A stretch of DNA of 64,000 nt from Platynereis dumerilii (taxonomy: Eukaryota; Annelida; Polychaeta; Phyllodocida; Nereididae). The stretch spans positions 434,001 to 498,000 of the forward strand of contig JAPTHN010000038.1 of NCBI GenBank assembly GCA_026936325.1. Direction: 5' to 3'. Position 1 is the first letter of the stretch; each line of letters opens with the position of its first letter. The translations under genes and the position numbers were made by a program. Below are positions 27,101 through 40,744 of the stretch, one piece after another. Below the pieces are notes generated by a model. It was given only the letters and a program-made list of their open reading frames with translations, made no database searches and was not told the origin of the DNA.

Positions 27101-30100
27101 GAATAATGATGACACTGTCTGAACTTTGCAGATTGCAATTCTACCAATTAAAGATGGTAATTAGTTTTGTATAGGGGAGAGTGGGGCACGTTGGTCCGCT
27201 TTTTTATTTTTTGGCTCTCAATCAAAAACTTCTCTAAATATTTGAAAAATCTTTTTACTGACTGACTTCTAAACATCTACACTACCCTTATGCCAAACCA
27301 AGTTGATCTACCTTCTATAGTTGTGGAGAAAAATAAGTTTGAAAAAAAAAAATTTTCTGGTCCAACGTGCCCCGGACCGGGGCCCCCGGTGCATTGGACC
27401 GCCATGTGGGGCACATTGGACCACGGAATAAAAGTCTAGGAAAGTAGAAGAAAGTGAGCAAACACCACATTTTATTCTCACAGATCACAACACACACATT
27501 TGTGTCGTTGCAGAATGATTATATCCGAATTTTTACCCAGATAATTTTAATAAGTCTTGTTTCAGCTAGAAGGGCTGGCAGATTAGCCAACTGAATTGAT
27601 TTTACCCTCATATTGTACAGGAATGACTTAGGTGCTCTCTTACTGTTAAAAATTACACAGCTGACATTTTGCCGATAACTTTTTGTCAGTCAATCCAGTT
27701 TATAATGGTCCAACGTGCCCCGGCCATGCTGGTCCAACCTGCCCCATCCCAACCTCTTATGAAAACGTGCATGTTTCGCTGACAAGGTTGAATGTGAACT
27801 CGGGAAACTTATATCAAGCTTTACTTAAGTGGTGATATTTTCAATAATGAGACTTGTCTGACTAGATCCCCCATATTTTAAGAAGGGTAAACTAGCGATC
27901 GAGACTTGGAAAAAGTCACTTTTTATGCCAAAAATCAAGAAACCTGAAATAGAACTCACACTTTTCCTTCAATGCTCATGAATTTTTTTGGATAAAAGGC
28001 ATACCACTAAAGGTCTCTTCATCGGGGATTTTGATAACTGCACATGCTTTATCAAAAAAATATTGGCAATGGTCCAACGTGCCCCGAGGTCCAACGTGCC
28101 CCACTCTCCCCTATTGCAATTAACAATGATTAATTGCGAATGTGATTCAATCTTGCTCTCTGTTAATGATAAAAAAAACACTCACTGTTCCATTGGGGAA
28201 TTTGCACTTGAAGCACTCTTCAACTGGGACACAGTCTCCATGGAGTCGGTGGAAGCCTGGAGCACATGCGCAGCATTCCGTGACAACTCTGGTTGGGCAG
28301 TCAGTGACATCAGTGCTGAATGACTCACAAGTGGGTTCGCAGTATGGGTCACTGTAGTATTTCTCATTGGGACCACACCCTGGATGGATTATATATGATA
28401 TTAATTTGAAGAAATTATATCCTAGAAGAAGAGTGTCCAATATTAATTGTCAAAAAAGTTAGAGGATGTTTCATTTCTTTTATTGGGAAACATAACCAGG
28501 CCTAAGTACTATTCTTGAAAACAACATTGCAAAGATATGTATTGAGGTTTACAAGTTGCTCCTAAGGCCAGACATAATATTATTTTTTATTTCTAACTTC
28601 TCGGAGAGATCATTACCGGGCCAGGACTGAACCTCTATTGTATGTACATGGATGAAATTTGGTACCCATATAGCAAATATTTACTTTTTGAAATATTTAA
28701 AGAAAAATTAATTTTTGTTTCAGGGCCGAGACTTGGTCACTATTGCCTGTACATGGATAAAGTTTGGTACAAATGCGGCTTTCGTAGTCTAGTTGGGCCT
28801 TCTCATGTTCTGACTGCTAGATATTCTATAATTTTTGTAATATTGAGAAAAATATGAAAAACAATTTTTCTCATATCTGAGCCAATTCTTGGCCACTATT
28901 TCATATACACCAATGAAATTTTATACACATATCACAATTTATTATCACCTATACAATGTAGGCATGCTCTTTGATATGAATTTAACAATTTTTGAATTAT
29001 TGAAAAATCTTGAGAAAAATATAAATAAATATATTTTGGTTTCGAACCGACAGCTCATAACCTATACTTACTTTGTAAATGCATGAAACTGCACCATAAT
29101 ATTTCAAAATTAGGATAGTAAGGCCTTTACCTGGTTTAACAAACCCTCGCAGGCAGATGGGCAGATGGCAGGGTAGCGGGCGAATAGAGATAATTGCAAG
29201 CCAAGACTTTGCCACTAATGCATACCTATATGCAATTTGGTACACACATCAATTTTATGACTAAGTACTGTCAGACTAACCTGGTTCACATGCTTGTGGG
29301 TTGCATTCTTGCATTTCAAAGTCCTCGTCAGGGCAAGCTGCTCCACCACATTTGGGTTCTGGGTTGTCGCATGTTCTCGTTCTTGATCGATGACCACTTC
29401 CGCAGGATTTGTCGCACTGACTCCATTGTCCCCATGCACACCAGGCCCCGTCAACTGCACCACAATTCAAGATGTAAAATCAACATTTTAATCATAAACA
29501 GAGATGCGGTGTATTGGATTTATTACAGCATGTAAAATAGGAAATATAGATGTCAAAAGTTTAATTTTACTAAAAAAATTCGTATTGCGTATTACCTGGC
29601 GCCTTTGGAGTACATTTGATGTTGTCTTGAGTCCAGCATATACTGAAAGAGGTTAAATGAATAGAAATTATATAACTCTTATTCTAAAGAAATTATTACT
29701 ATTATTAGGCAATTTAACCGTACAACATGTGATAATATTCTAGTTGCTTACCAAGTCTCGCATTCGGTTTCACTGACACTTGTGAATTGTGGGTAGACGA
29801 TGGTTTCACCTTCGACAACAAGTGAGCATGTGACAGTTGGGCAGCAGTCTTCATTGCAAGGTCTGTTTTGAATGTATGGTCCCGTGCACTCTGAACCACT
29901 TCCAGCTCTCGGTGGGCTGTCTCCAACTCTGAACATTCAAACAAATATTGATTCAAAATGTAATGCTAAACTCTCTGCAAATTGAATAAATTAGCCTACC
30001 AAACAAAAGTAAAGGTGATCTTAAATGTAGATAATCTCTCTGTGTGGATCCTTTGCAATTTTCACAATGTCTGCGATGTTGTGTGTGCTAAACAGTGTTT

Positions 30101-33100
30101 TTTGCTTCATCAGAAGAAGGCGAACCAAAGAGATTTTTTTATTATTATCGTTTTCATAGATATGTGTTTTTCCAGTTTGTACTTCACTTTATTTCAAAAC
30201 TGTGATGTCACAGATTTAGTTGCATAACTTTGTATATTAAGAGCTCAGCACACATTTCAAGAAACTGACTAAATGTATTGACACATGGATTATGCATGTT
30301 TAGCTTGTTTAGCCTTAATAGCTGCAGTGGTTGATAGATGCTTTAATGAAATGTAACTGAAACAAACAGACTACTTATCCTCAAAGGAAAGTTACACTGC
30401 TCGCCAAAAGTTTGGAAATGGTAAGCTGTTCACCACTGCCTTAGTGTTGCTCAAAATAGTATCTGATTGTTCGGATTGTTACTTGATCAAATCTATAGAC
30501 CATAATAAATTTGAAGTGGATTATTTAAGGTAAATTTGTGAAAATAACATCAAATTTCAAAGGTTGCTCTCAAAGATGGGGATGTGTCAAAGTGAGTAAG
30601 CGTTGGCCATTGCCATTTCATTGACATGCCTGGCAACTTGTTTGGGGCAATCAGTATATAGAAAGCAACAAAGGAAACTGAATGCCATTTGTGTACACTG
30701 TGGAAACTACTCATACAATCCCTCTTCTGGTTATGGCATTTTTGTCTGATCAGATAAGAATACATGCATCCACAGGCAAATTTCTGTAACGCTGATTCGA
30801 TGGCAAGCCAAAATGCTCTTTTCAAACTTTTGGCTTGCAGTGTACAATGACTGACAACAAATGCTACAAAGTGATTTGAAATTGCGAAGACGAGCGTCTT
30901 GTGAAAAACAATAACACAGGCTTTGTTTGGGAAAACACTGAAACAGAGACTCTTCTGGCAAGGTGTGACAATCGGCTTAGACAGAAGTTGTTTGCTGTTG
31001 TTGTACAGAAACAATAACATTGCCTGGCAGTTTTAATTTCCTTTGTAATAAACCGTGATGTCAAACTCTGAACTGATATGTCATAGATACAAGTTAAAGT
31101 TGAATCCAACACTTGGCAAGAAATTTAAAATCCATGAGAAATTCATGAAACTTTGCCAAAAAGTTCTTCAAAAAGAAAGCTTTCCAATGTAAAAAAAAAT
31201 TGGCGGGCTATCCCACATAATTTTCGAACTATGATCTTTTCAAAATCGGATGTCATTACATTAAAACATACAGTAAAATACTAAAAAAGTGTGGGATTTA
31301 TAACGAAAAGCAGCGTCACTCGAACAATATCCATGAGATATTTATGAAAAATTAAAGGAATATAGCTTAAAATACACTTTATTGAAAAACAAGTCTTTGG
31401 GTTACCGATGTTTTTTGAGAGTTACGTGGTGTACAATATGAGAAAATTATGAAAAACAGTTCAACAAAAATAAGTCCCCCTTAAAATAAACTTGAATATC
31501 TCATTGATTCCTCTTCCGATTTTTTAGAAAAATGGATTGGATTACAGGCCTCTAAATCGACCCAAAACTTGTGCATTTATAGTTCAGTGCCATTATTCCT
31601 GGCTGAGCCAGCAGCCTTCGAGTGAGCCTGCCCCTGTTTTCAAAAATCTGTGGCTTTTCCAATGAATATGAACAATTTGATCAAGCGGGGGAGCCACCAA
31701 CTGGCGTATTTTTCTTGAACTGTGGAGTACAATAGGTGGAGCAGCTGTATTCTGTGGGATTCAACTTTAAGACCAATCACATTCACAGATACCCTAATGA
31801 TGTCACGGTTTAACTGCAAAACGAAGTTTTCAAAAAACACGTAGCTATGAAAACGATAATAAACAATAGATAGAGAATCTACATTCAAGATAATAAACAA
31901 GATGAGGCCAATCTGGATACCGTATTTACTTGACTAAAAGCCCCCCTCCAACAGTTTTTCAGAAGGGCTTATGTGAGGTCTGAATTTGACGTAGCATCTA
32001 TTCTGGATGGGCCTTTATTCAAGGTTGGTCTCCATTAAATTGAAACAGAACTTTGATATCTGGAAAAATGCTATGGAGAGAAATTTACCTAAAAAGGTGG
32101 ATCAAAAGGAGCAGTTACTCTTACAGTATACGAAAAAATGAGTGCTTGCAGAATTGGACTGAAAAGTTCCTTGTGAGATCATAGCCGCCCCTATCCATGC
32201 TATGTTAAACTCTATAACGTGTAAGCAGCCAGTGAGGTCATATCCGATACTTCCTATGTTATTTACCGGAGTCACTGACCAAGTTATACCACCCATCATT
32301 CACCAATGAGGTCACAAGTTGCCCAATTTCAGATTGAGAGTCAATTTCATTGCAATTGATAGGTCATTGATGTACACTAGCAGCAGAATGTGAGTACTCG
32401 TCATTCATCTGCTGTAATGCTCCAGGCAGGCCTCTGTATGTTTGGAACATAAGGCACCTACCTAGGCCTCCTATTTGAGGTGGGCCTCTACTTGAGCCTT
32501 TTATCAAGTAACTATGGTGCAATGTATGTACCTGCTTCTGGTCTGGACTCCACCTCCACACGTAACTGTGCAACCACACCATTCTGTCCATGCGGTGTAG
32601 CCACAGTCCTGGTTGCATTCTTCTCTTGTTGTGCAGACAACGATTCCATCTCGACAAGAGCTGAAACAAACCACAAGCATATTACCAAACAAGAACCAAG
32701 ATATTCATATTATATATTCAGGAGACATCTGCAAATTCAAGTTTCAAGTTACCAATAGTCGCAGCCATCATCCTTAACAACGAAGCCAGATGGGTAGTCC
32801 TTTCCATTGTAGTAGCAAGGACATGCACTTGGATCGACACAGTTCCAATTCTCATCCATGACTTGACCCAGAGGACATCTGTAAAACAATCATGTATTTT
32901 GATCTGCTGTCCCAGGAGAACATTTTGAGCTTGCAAACTCTCTTTGCTGCTCGGACGGTTAGTCAGTTACTGATAGTTGAATAGTGATAATTTTAATTCT
33001 TTATAATTATATCATTGTGTGAGATTGTATGTAATGGATAAACAATGATTGACACAAAAAAGGTCTTTAAAAATATTAAAGACCTTAGGCATATGCACAA

Positions 33101-36100
33101 CCGGGAAAATTGTTAATTTGAAAATATGAGAAATAGTTTCTACCATGACGTGACAAAGCATGCTGTAAGAATTTAAAAAAAGAAATGTAGCCAACCTGCA
33201 GATGTGGTCACAGTCATCAATTTCGATGCACTGCGTTTGTTGCCTGAGATCTCTGCATGTTCTGGGGCATGTCAGTGGTCCGAGTACGTAAGGTGCTGGA
33301 CAGTTGTCACAGTCTTGTGGGTTGCAATTCTCATGTTCAATGTCATATCCTTCGCAGACTGCTCCACCATTGCTTGGTGCTGGACTTGTGCATGTCCTGT
33401 ATCTGTATGTGGCGCCTCCTCCACACGATCTGCTGCATGATGACCACGACGTCCACTGTGTCCAGCCTCCGTCAACTTTAAAAAGAAGTGGTAGAAAATA
33501 TTCACAGGGTGAACCAAGTCAACTATTGTGCACATACATAGAGCATATATTTAAAATAAATAACAACACAGAAGAGGCTGTGCACCACGGGCTTACAAAG
33601 TCAAAGTCTCCAGTGTGCCCCACTTTCCCCTTGTTCATCTTATCTGTATTATCTGAAAACAGCTCTATTTCCTGGTATGAGGCTCATTCTACAGAAATTG
33701 TCCTATTCTTGTCCCCAATGTCATGAAATGAGTAATTATTTTTTCTTTATCACCAAAAAATGTTTAGCTTTAATTTGTCATTTTTATAAATGTTTTGACA
33801 TTTTTTTGCTTCCTTAAAGTGACACCTGCCAAATCAGCTGCAAAGACTGGTCCCTAAGATTTTTGTCACAACAGTAACATAGTACTATTTTTTAGCACCA
33901 TTAATTATCTTACACAATTGACGTCATCAGTTACATGAAATAATACAACTACTGGTCCTCAAGCAGTTTGACAGCTACGTTGTGCGCTGAAGCGAATCAC
34001 ACAGGCAAAAAAGATTTTATGTCCTTTTAAAGCTCCTATTTTCAGTAAGTACATTGTTGGTTTATAACGAGTCATTACCGCAATAAACATTTAACAACTG
34101 GCTGAGCGTTTCAATGTTGCCTGTTTGTTGTTTCAATGAGTTTACCACAAAAAATTATTTAATTTTCACCGGAAAAAAGCTGTTAACTGTCAAAGGATTA
34201 GAAATTTGCAGTATTTTTTGTGGAGGCTGTTGGCCGGACGAGTGTAAATGAGTCCTGCAATGGGAGGGTGATGCTGTCTGTGCTGCCAAAAAACCTGAAT
34301 TGCAACATGCCATTACCACAACAAATTGCTACTGTTAGAGTAATGACTCAATTGACTCATAGGAAAAGTATGTTAATTTTCGCTAAAATTAAAATTGAGA
34401 GTAGAATCATGGCAACCATTGCCAGAGGTTTTTCAGAACCTATCTTGACCTCCACACTGATTAAATCATCCATTTTAGCAATTATGAAAAACTTTTGAAT
34501 ATTGTAATCAAATAAATCAAAAGAGGCTTGTTTATTCAAGCCCAGATTGTCAACATAACAGCCATGAGACAAAAATACATTTAAATATACCGGTACAAAA
34601 AATGACAGTTCGTACTTGAGCATGGCTGAGTATTGCAGGCTTCAACTTGATTGAGACATCCAGGGCAGTAACTTCCGGGTGATCCTGGTGTAAAGTCACT
34701 TCTGGACCTTGTTCTGATTCCAGAGCCGCAGTTCTTGGAGCAAGTAGACCACTCTCCCCATGTGCCCCATACACATGCTATGGAAAAGAGAAAGTTATAT
34801 GTGTCAGCCAGAGCTCTTCAAAATTGATATTGGTCTATTTTGTAACGTATAATGAAAAACATTAAAATTTGTCTTAGAAAAATTAAACAATACTGATTTC
34901 TTACCATAGCATGACTCAATAACTTCAGACTCAAAGTTTCCATAGTCTGTGCAAGTCCTATATCAAAGAAATGACACATATTATGATAATTTTCACATTG
35001 AAAAGACATCTGGGCTTGCTGACGGGTGAGGGCCAGATTCACTAAATAAGAGTGCATACATGTATAGAGTTGCTGCCGGATGGTTTAGATTTTTAGCCTT
35101 TTTAAAATTAAAATGGTATAATTGGTATTTTTAGCAATTCTGATTAATTTTGTTCTGGTAGATATTTGATATTGTAAGAACTGGCTTAAAGCCAATTCTA
35201 CTGGTATCAACATCATAATGACTAAAATGTGGCCAAATATTTGTATGAAGGATTAAAATGGTTAGTGTTTTGGTTTCCTGCTTAAAAGTGTTTTCGTCTT
35301 CAAAATCTTGTGGCGTATCCCTATGTAAAAGTTGGGGAAGAACCCCAGCCTGGGCGTACATGAATGTAGGTGACCAGATGATTACTTGTCACATTAAAGA
35401 GTAATATCTCCTTTCTCCTCAACTGCAACTGCCTCTCCTATTGTGACTTACTAAATTCACCTTGGACGTGTACTTACAACATGACACATGGACTTCGGAC
35501 AACTTGACCGTACGCAATTCTCTGGCCAATATCAACTTGGTCATCGCCACTGGTGTAACCCGGGATGCCATCTTTCTCTATCCAAGGTCTTGGCGAGTCT
35601 CCTCCATATGGTACGTTGAACTGCTCTTGATAAGCATTCAAATCATAGAAGCAGCAATCTGTTAATAAAGGATAGAAAACATTTATTTCATATTATGACA
35701 GGGCTAATTAAAGTCACATCAGAGGAAATGGCCAAGGCATTGGAGTTCAACAAGGGTGCAATTTCAAAAATATTTACTGCTCAAAAATATTGTTTCCATA
35801 TTTTGTCATGATGTAGTAAATAAAGGCAAACTCATTGCGTCCTTGGGTACTAGTGTGCGCCTATAAGAATTTATACAAGTGTATGAAACTCTGCTTGCAG
35901 TCTATGAAAGCGGAATCTCCGTTTGGGGGCAACCATAAGATAATCGGAGGGGGGGGGGGATGCGTTTGGAGATTTCCTCGATTGGATTAATAGGACAGTT
36001 TTTTCCATTAAAATAGATCAATAATTATGTCAGTCATAAACTGTGATTTCAACAGCTGCACCTCAGTTTAGCGCAAGCATAACCCAACAATATCTGTAAA

Positions 36101-39100
36101 TTAGGAGAGAAAGCCTGTCACAAGCAACTATTAAATACCATTAAAACTGAGAAAAATAAATATTCAAGGCATTCTAATTGGTGAATAAATAAAAAATCAT
36201 TTTAAAAAAGAATTGTAGACAGCATTGGTATATTAAAATAATTTTTTTTCATTGAATTTTTCATGCATGAAGTATTACATTGTATAGTATTTAGCGAATC
36301 ATGAATAACAAAAATTTATATTTCAATATAGTAGCTTGTCAGAATCAGTGTCTAGAAATATTTAAATAGAAACATTATGTTAGCCATTGGCTTTGAATAT
36401 TTGCTTTAATAACTCAATTAATTCAGTAACATTTATTTTGACTGTGCAGTGGTTTTTACTCATTTTACTGCTTTTATGACATGATAACACCTTTGTATGT
36501 ATTATATAGTAAAGTAATATTGTATACATGGCATTTCCCCAATCAAGGGAATTCAATGGTCAAGTTGTGAAAGCTCCATAATGTGGCATTTTTCTTCCCA
36601 CATCATTTAGCATGTACAGTATTCAGAACAGCACTTGTGGCGACACCTATATATCAGGCCTAGCCACAAAGTAATATTTTGTACAATTACAAAACAAAAA
36701 AGTCACAAGTAACAACCGAACTATTAAGACATGTCATGATAAACAATATTAGTGGTACGGTCCCTGATACAATTGATATAGCCTTTTGGATTTCTAGCTA
36801 ATGTATTCCAAAGCTGCCTGCACTTCTGTTTCTGAACCAAGATCTTGCATCACATTTTTGTGAAGATATATAGCAAGCTGAAGCTTTCTCTCTTAGCATT
36901 GCTAAGTGAGCAAGTGCATGGGATTGTATAGTTGACTTTACTTCTTATATGTAACTTTGTACACAAAAATTGATGACATCAGCCACTTTCTTCTTTAAAG
37001 GTGCCGAAGATTAATACGTATTAGCCAGATGAGGAAAAGATACTGCTAAGAGATAGTTGTGCACTGGATCTGAGATGCTGTCTACAAAAAGCCAACTGGA
37101 AAACTGGATCAGGCTGTAGTTAGATGGAGTTGCAAACACCTCGATAATTCTCAAATACAGTAATACCAGTACCCCATAAGCAGTACCAGCCAAGCAGATA
37201 TACATGGTGTTACCCCACAGCACAAAATAGGTTCAGTGGAATTGTGGTTTTAAAAGAATGCCAACCCCTTGGCTGCTTAGTCAGGGGTGCCATGCCAGGG
37301 TGCCATGTGGGGGTTTTAACAATAAGAAAATGAAAGACTATATTGCTATATCTTGTAGAAACACTCTACCTGGTCTAAAGCAATAAATTTGAGAATTTAC
37401 TGAGTTTATTTACTTGTAAACATAAACATTTGGGTGTGTGGTTTCTTTGATGTGAACACTTAAAATGGTATTTTGGGTCAGTAAATGTCATGAGTTAAAA
37501 GAGTCAGTTAAAGAATTTGATCCAAGGCAGCTTGTTCTATTACGTGACAAAACTGCTCTGGTGGACCAAACCCCTTTTGACGGCCCCAGACCAAATGTCT
37601 TAGGTCTTGTGGTTGGCTCCACTCTGCTCCTTGAAACGAGCAATGGTTGCAGCAAACACCATAAACTTCAGTTTCTCAGTGGAATTTTAACTTCAACTCA
37701 TCTAAAAAGGTCTTTTTCGTGGACAAATTGAAACATGTTTGATATAAGCGAATAGCTTATAATGTTTACAATTCAGTTATAGCAAAATAAAGAGGAAGAA
37801 ATTTAATTTCAGGTTCAAAAGAGCAATTGTAGTACAACTAGTTAGATTTTACAGCAGTAGCTGCTTGGCTGGTACTGCTTATGGGGTACTGGTAATACCC
37901 AGACTATATTTCCAGGAAAGATTGAATGTCCAAAATCAAATATATAGTGAATGGGGACACAGTGAATCAAGGGACTTTGTGGGATGCTGACTATAAATAA
38001 CTATATATAGTTATTATTATGCTAAAGACGTTTGCTTGGTAATAGTGGTAAAGGAAAAATCCAATAAAATAGTAGAAAGGCCTTTGTATTGAATGGGAAA
38101 GTATGAATTCTGCCATATTGAAAATGTTGTGTTTTCAAAAATGCTCAATGTATGTACTTACGAGAGGGCTCCGGGGTTGTCTCAGGCTCTGGTGTGGGAA
38201 CTTGTATTGTAGTTGTGACTGGGACTGAACATGGAGTGGTTTCCTCTGTTGGTTTATAGGAAATTATGATAAATGAAGAAACAAAAAATACAAATGATGT
38301 TATATAATACTCGTATTGACTATTCATACAAGCCAGTACATTAAATTCATTCAATTCTGTACAATGTGGCATATACATGTAGCATACTTCTCACCTGGAA
38401 CACATTCAATTATGTACAAGTTCTTTGCTGTAACTCTTCTCCTCGCTGGAGCTTGAATTGAGACTAAGATGCTCTGGACTTCAAAATTGCTACTGTAGCC
38501 ATGGATGACATATGAAAATTCTTCACAACCACTAGGATTTGTTGCACGAACCTGGAAGTAAATGCATGGACATTTGAATACGTCTTGAAACCACAAGAAA
38601 ATTCCTAAAATTCCTAAAAACATCTTTGAGGCACCTGACATACCTGGGTTGGAGAGGATGGCAAGTTCTGGCTGATGTATGAGAAGACAACTGAAGTGGC
38701 ACGGCATATTTTGAGACTGACAAACATATCAGCTGCACGAGCAGTTGGTTTCAGGGATATCAATATGTTTGCTGGTCCTCTGAACCTAACAGGCTCAGGT
38801 GAAGGTCTGAGTATAGAACTGGTGACATCCCTAGGTGGGCGACTTCCTCTTTTAAGGGAGATTGTATAGTCAATGAATGGGCTATTGTTACCATTGTTAT
38901 CAAACTCCATCGGGAAACCAGCAGGACAGAAAAAGCCAGGTCTAACTGTTGGACCAGGTGGTAACTGAGGTGCAGGTGGAGCCTGTGGTGTCTGAGGTGT
39001 CTGTGGTGCCTGAGGTGTCTGTGGTGCCTGAGGGGCCTGTGGTGCCTGTGGAGCCTGAGGTGCCTGTGGGGCTTGTGGAGCCTGAGGGGCCTGTGGTGCC

Positions 39101-40692
39101 TGTGGAGCTTGTGGAGCCTGTGGGGCTTGTGGTGCCTGAGGTGCTTGTGGAGCCTGTGGTGCCTGTGGAGCCTGAGGTGCCTGTGGGGCTTGTGGTGCCT
39201 GTGGTGCCTGTGGAGCCTGAGGTGCCTGGGGTGTTTGTGGAGCCTGAGGTGCCTGAGGTGCTTGTGGAGCCTGAGGTGCCTGTGGGGCTTGTGGTGCCTG
39301 AGGTGCTTGTGGAGCCTGAGGTGCCTGTGGGGCTTGTGGTGCCTGTGGTGCCTGTGGGGCTTGTGGAGCCTGAGGTGCCTGTGGGGCTTGTGCTGCCTGA
39401 GGTGCCTGTGGGGCTTGTGGTGCCTGAGGTGCCTGTGGGGCTTGTGGTGCCTGCGGGGCTTGTGGAGCCTGTGGGGCTTGTGGAGCCTGAGGTGCCTGTG
39501 GGGCTTGTGGTGCCTGAGGTGCCTGTGGTGCTTGTGGAGCCTGAGGTGCCTGTGGGGCTTGTGGTGCCTGAGGTGCCTGTGGGGCTTGTGGAGCCTGAGG
39601 TGCTTGTGGGGCTTGTGGTGCCTGAGGTGCCTGTGGAGCCTGAGAGGCCTGTGGTGCTTGTGGAGCTTGTGGTGCCTGAGGTGCTTGTGCAGCCTGAGGT
39701 GCTTGTGGTGCCTGTAGCGCTTGTGGAGCCTGGGGTGCTTGTGGTGCCTGAGGTGCCTGCGGTGCTTGGGGTGCCTGAGGTGCTTGGGGAGCCTGTGGGG
39801 CTTGTGGAGCCTGAGGTGCCTGTGGAGCTTGAGGTGCCTGTGGGGCTTGTGGTGCCTGTGGAGTCTGAGGTGCTTGTGGTGCCTGTGGGGTTTGTGGTGC
39901 TTGAGGTGCCTGTGGGGCTTGTGGTGCCTGTGGTGCTTGTGGAGCCTGGGGTGCTTGTGGTGCCTGTGGTGCCTGAGGTGCCTGCAGTGCTTGGGGTGCC
40001 TGAGGTGCCTGAGGTGCTTGGGGAGCCTGTGGGGCTTGTGGAGCCTGAGGTGCCTGTGGAGCCTGTGGAGCTTGAGGTGCCTGTGGGGCTTGTGGTGCCT
40101 GTGGAGCCTGAGGTGCTTGAGGTGCCTGAGGTGCCTGTGGGGCTTGTGGTGCTTGAGGTGCCTGTGGGGCTTGTGCTGCCTGTGGAGCTTGTGGTGCCTG
40201 TGGGGCTTGTGGTGCCTGTGGGGCTTGTGGTGTCTGTGGTGTCTGAGGAGTCTGTGGTGCTTGTGGACCTTGTGGGGTAAATCCACCAGGAATTTGTTCT
40301 GCAAAATACACACAAATGAACTGTCACATAAGGGTAAAAAAAAGTGTCAGTTCACATATATATATAAGGTTTACCTGTAATATTCCACTCCTCATGCAGG
40401 CAAAGACCAAGCAATCACTGCATAATTGAATGCAATTGCTTGCATATGTATGTAGCTACATACCTGACTGTGCCAGGTCAATTTCCCTCTGTATTTCAAC
40501 AGTATTTGGCCAATTTTCAATCATGTTTACCAAGCAATTATAGCAAGTGATAGATAGAAAAATATGAATCCATGGATAGACCTTGATATATGGATAAATA
40601 GAAAGGTCCACAAACTATAGATAGATGGATAGATAGATAGATAGATAGTTAGAAAGATTGATAGACAGACAGCTAGACTGACAAATAGACAA

Positions 40693-40744
<52 letters not shown>

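Noticed and set aside
30550-31020. 156-codon minus-strand frame
   Set aside because: Straddles the border of a Tc1-like element and shows no motif.
33590-33640. Another end of the GGGGAGAGTGGGGC element
   Set aside because: GTGCCCCACTTTCCCC is similar, but no partner or internal repeats were found.
38949-40280. Plus-strand Val/Pro/Glu and Trp/Leu/Arg-rich frames opposite the PQA exons
   Set aside because: Same pattern recurs opposite all four PQA arrays (46 kb, 50.5 kb, 57.5 kb). They are antisense shadows of minus-strand exons with proven phases and splice sites.
38942-40327. Minus-strand Ser/Thr/Gly mucin-like and His/Arg/Leu-rich frames
   Set aside because: They are other frames of the PQA arrays; only the PQA frame joins the flanking exons in phase.
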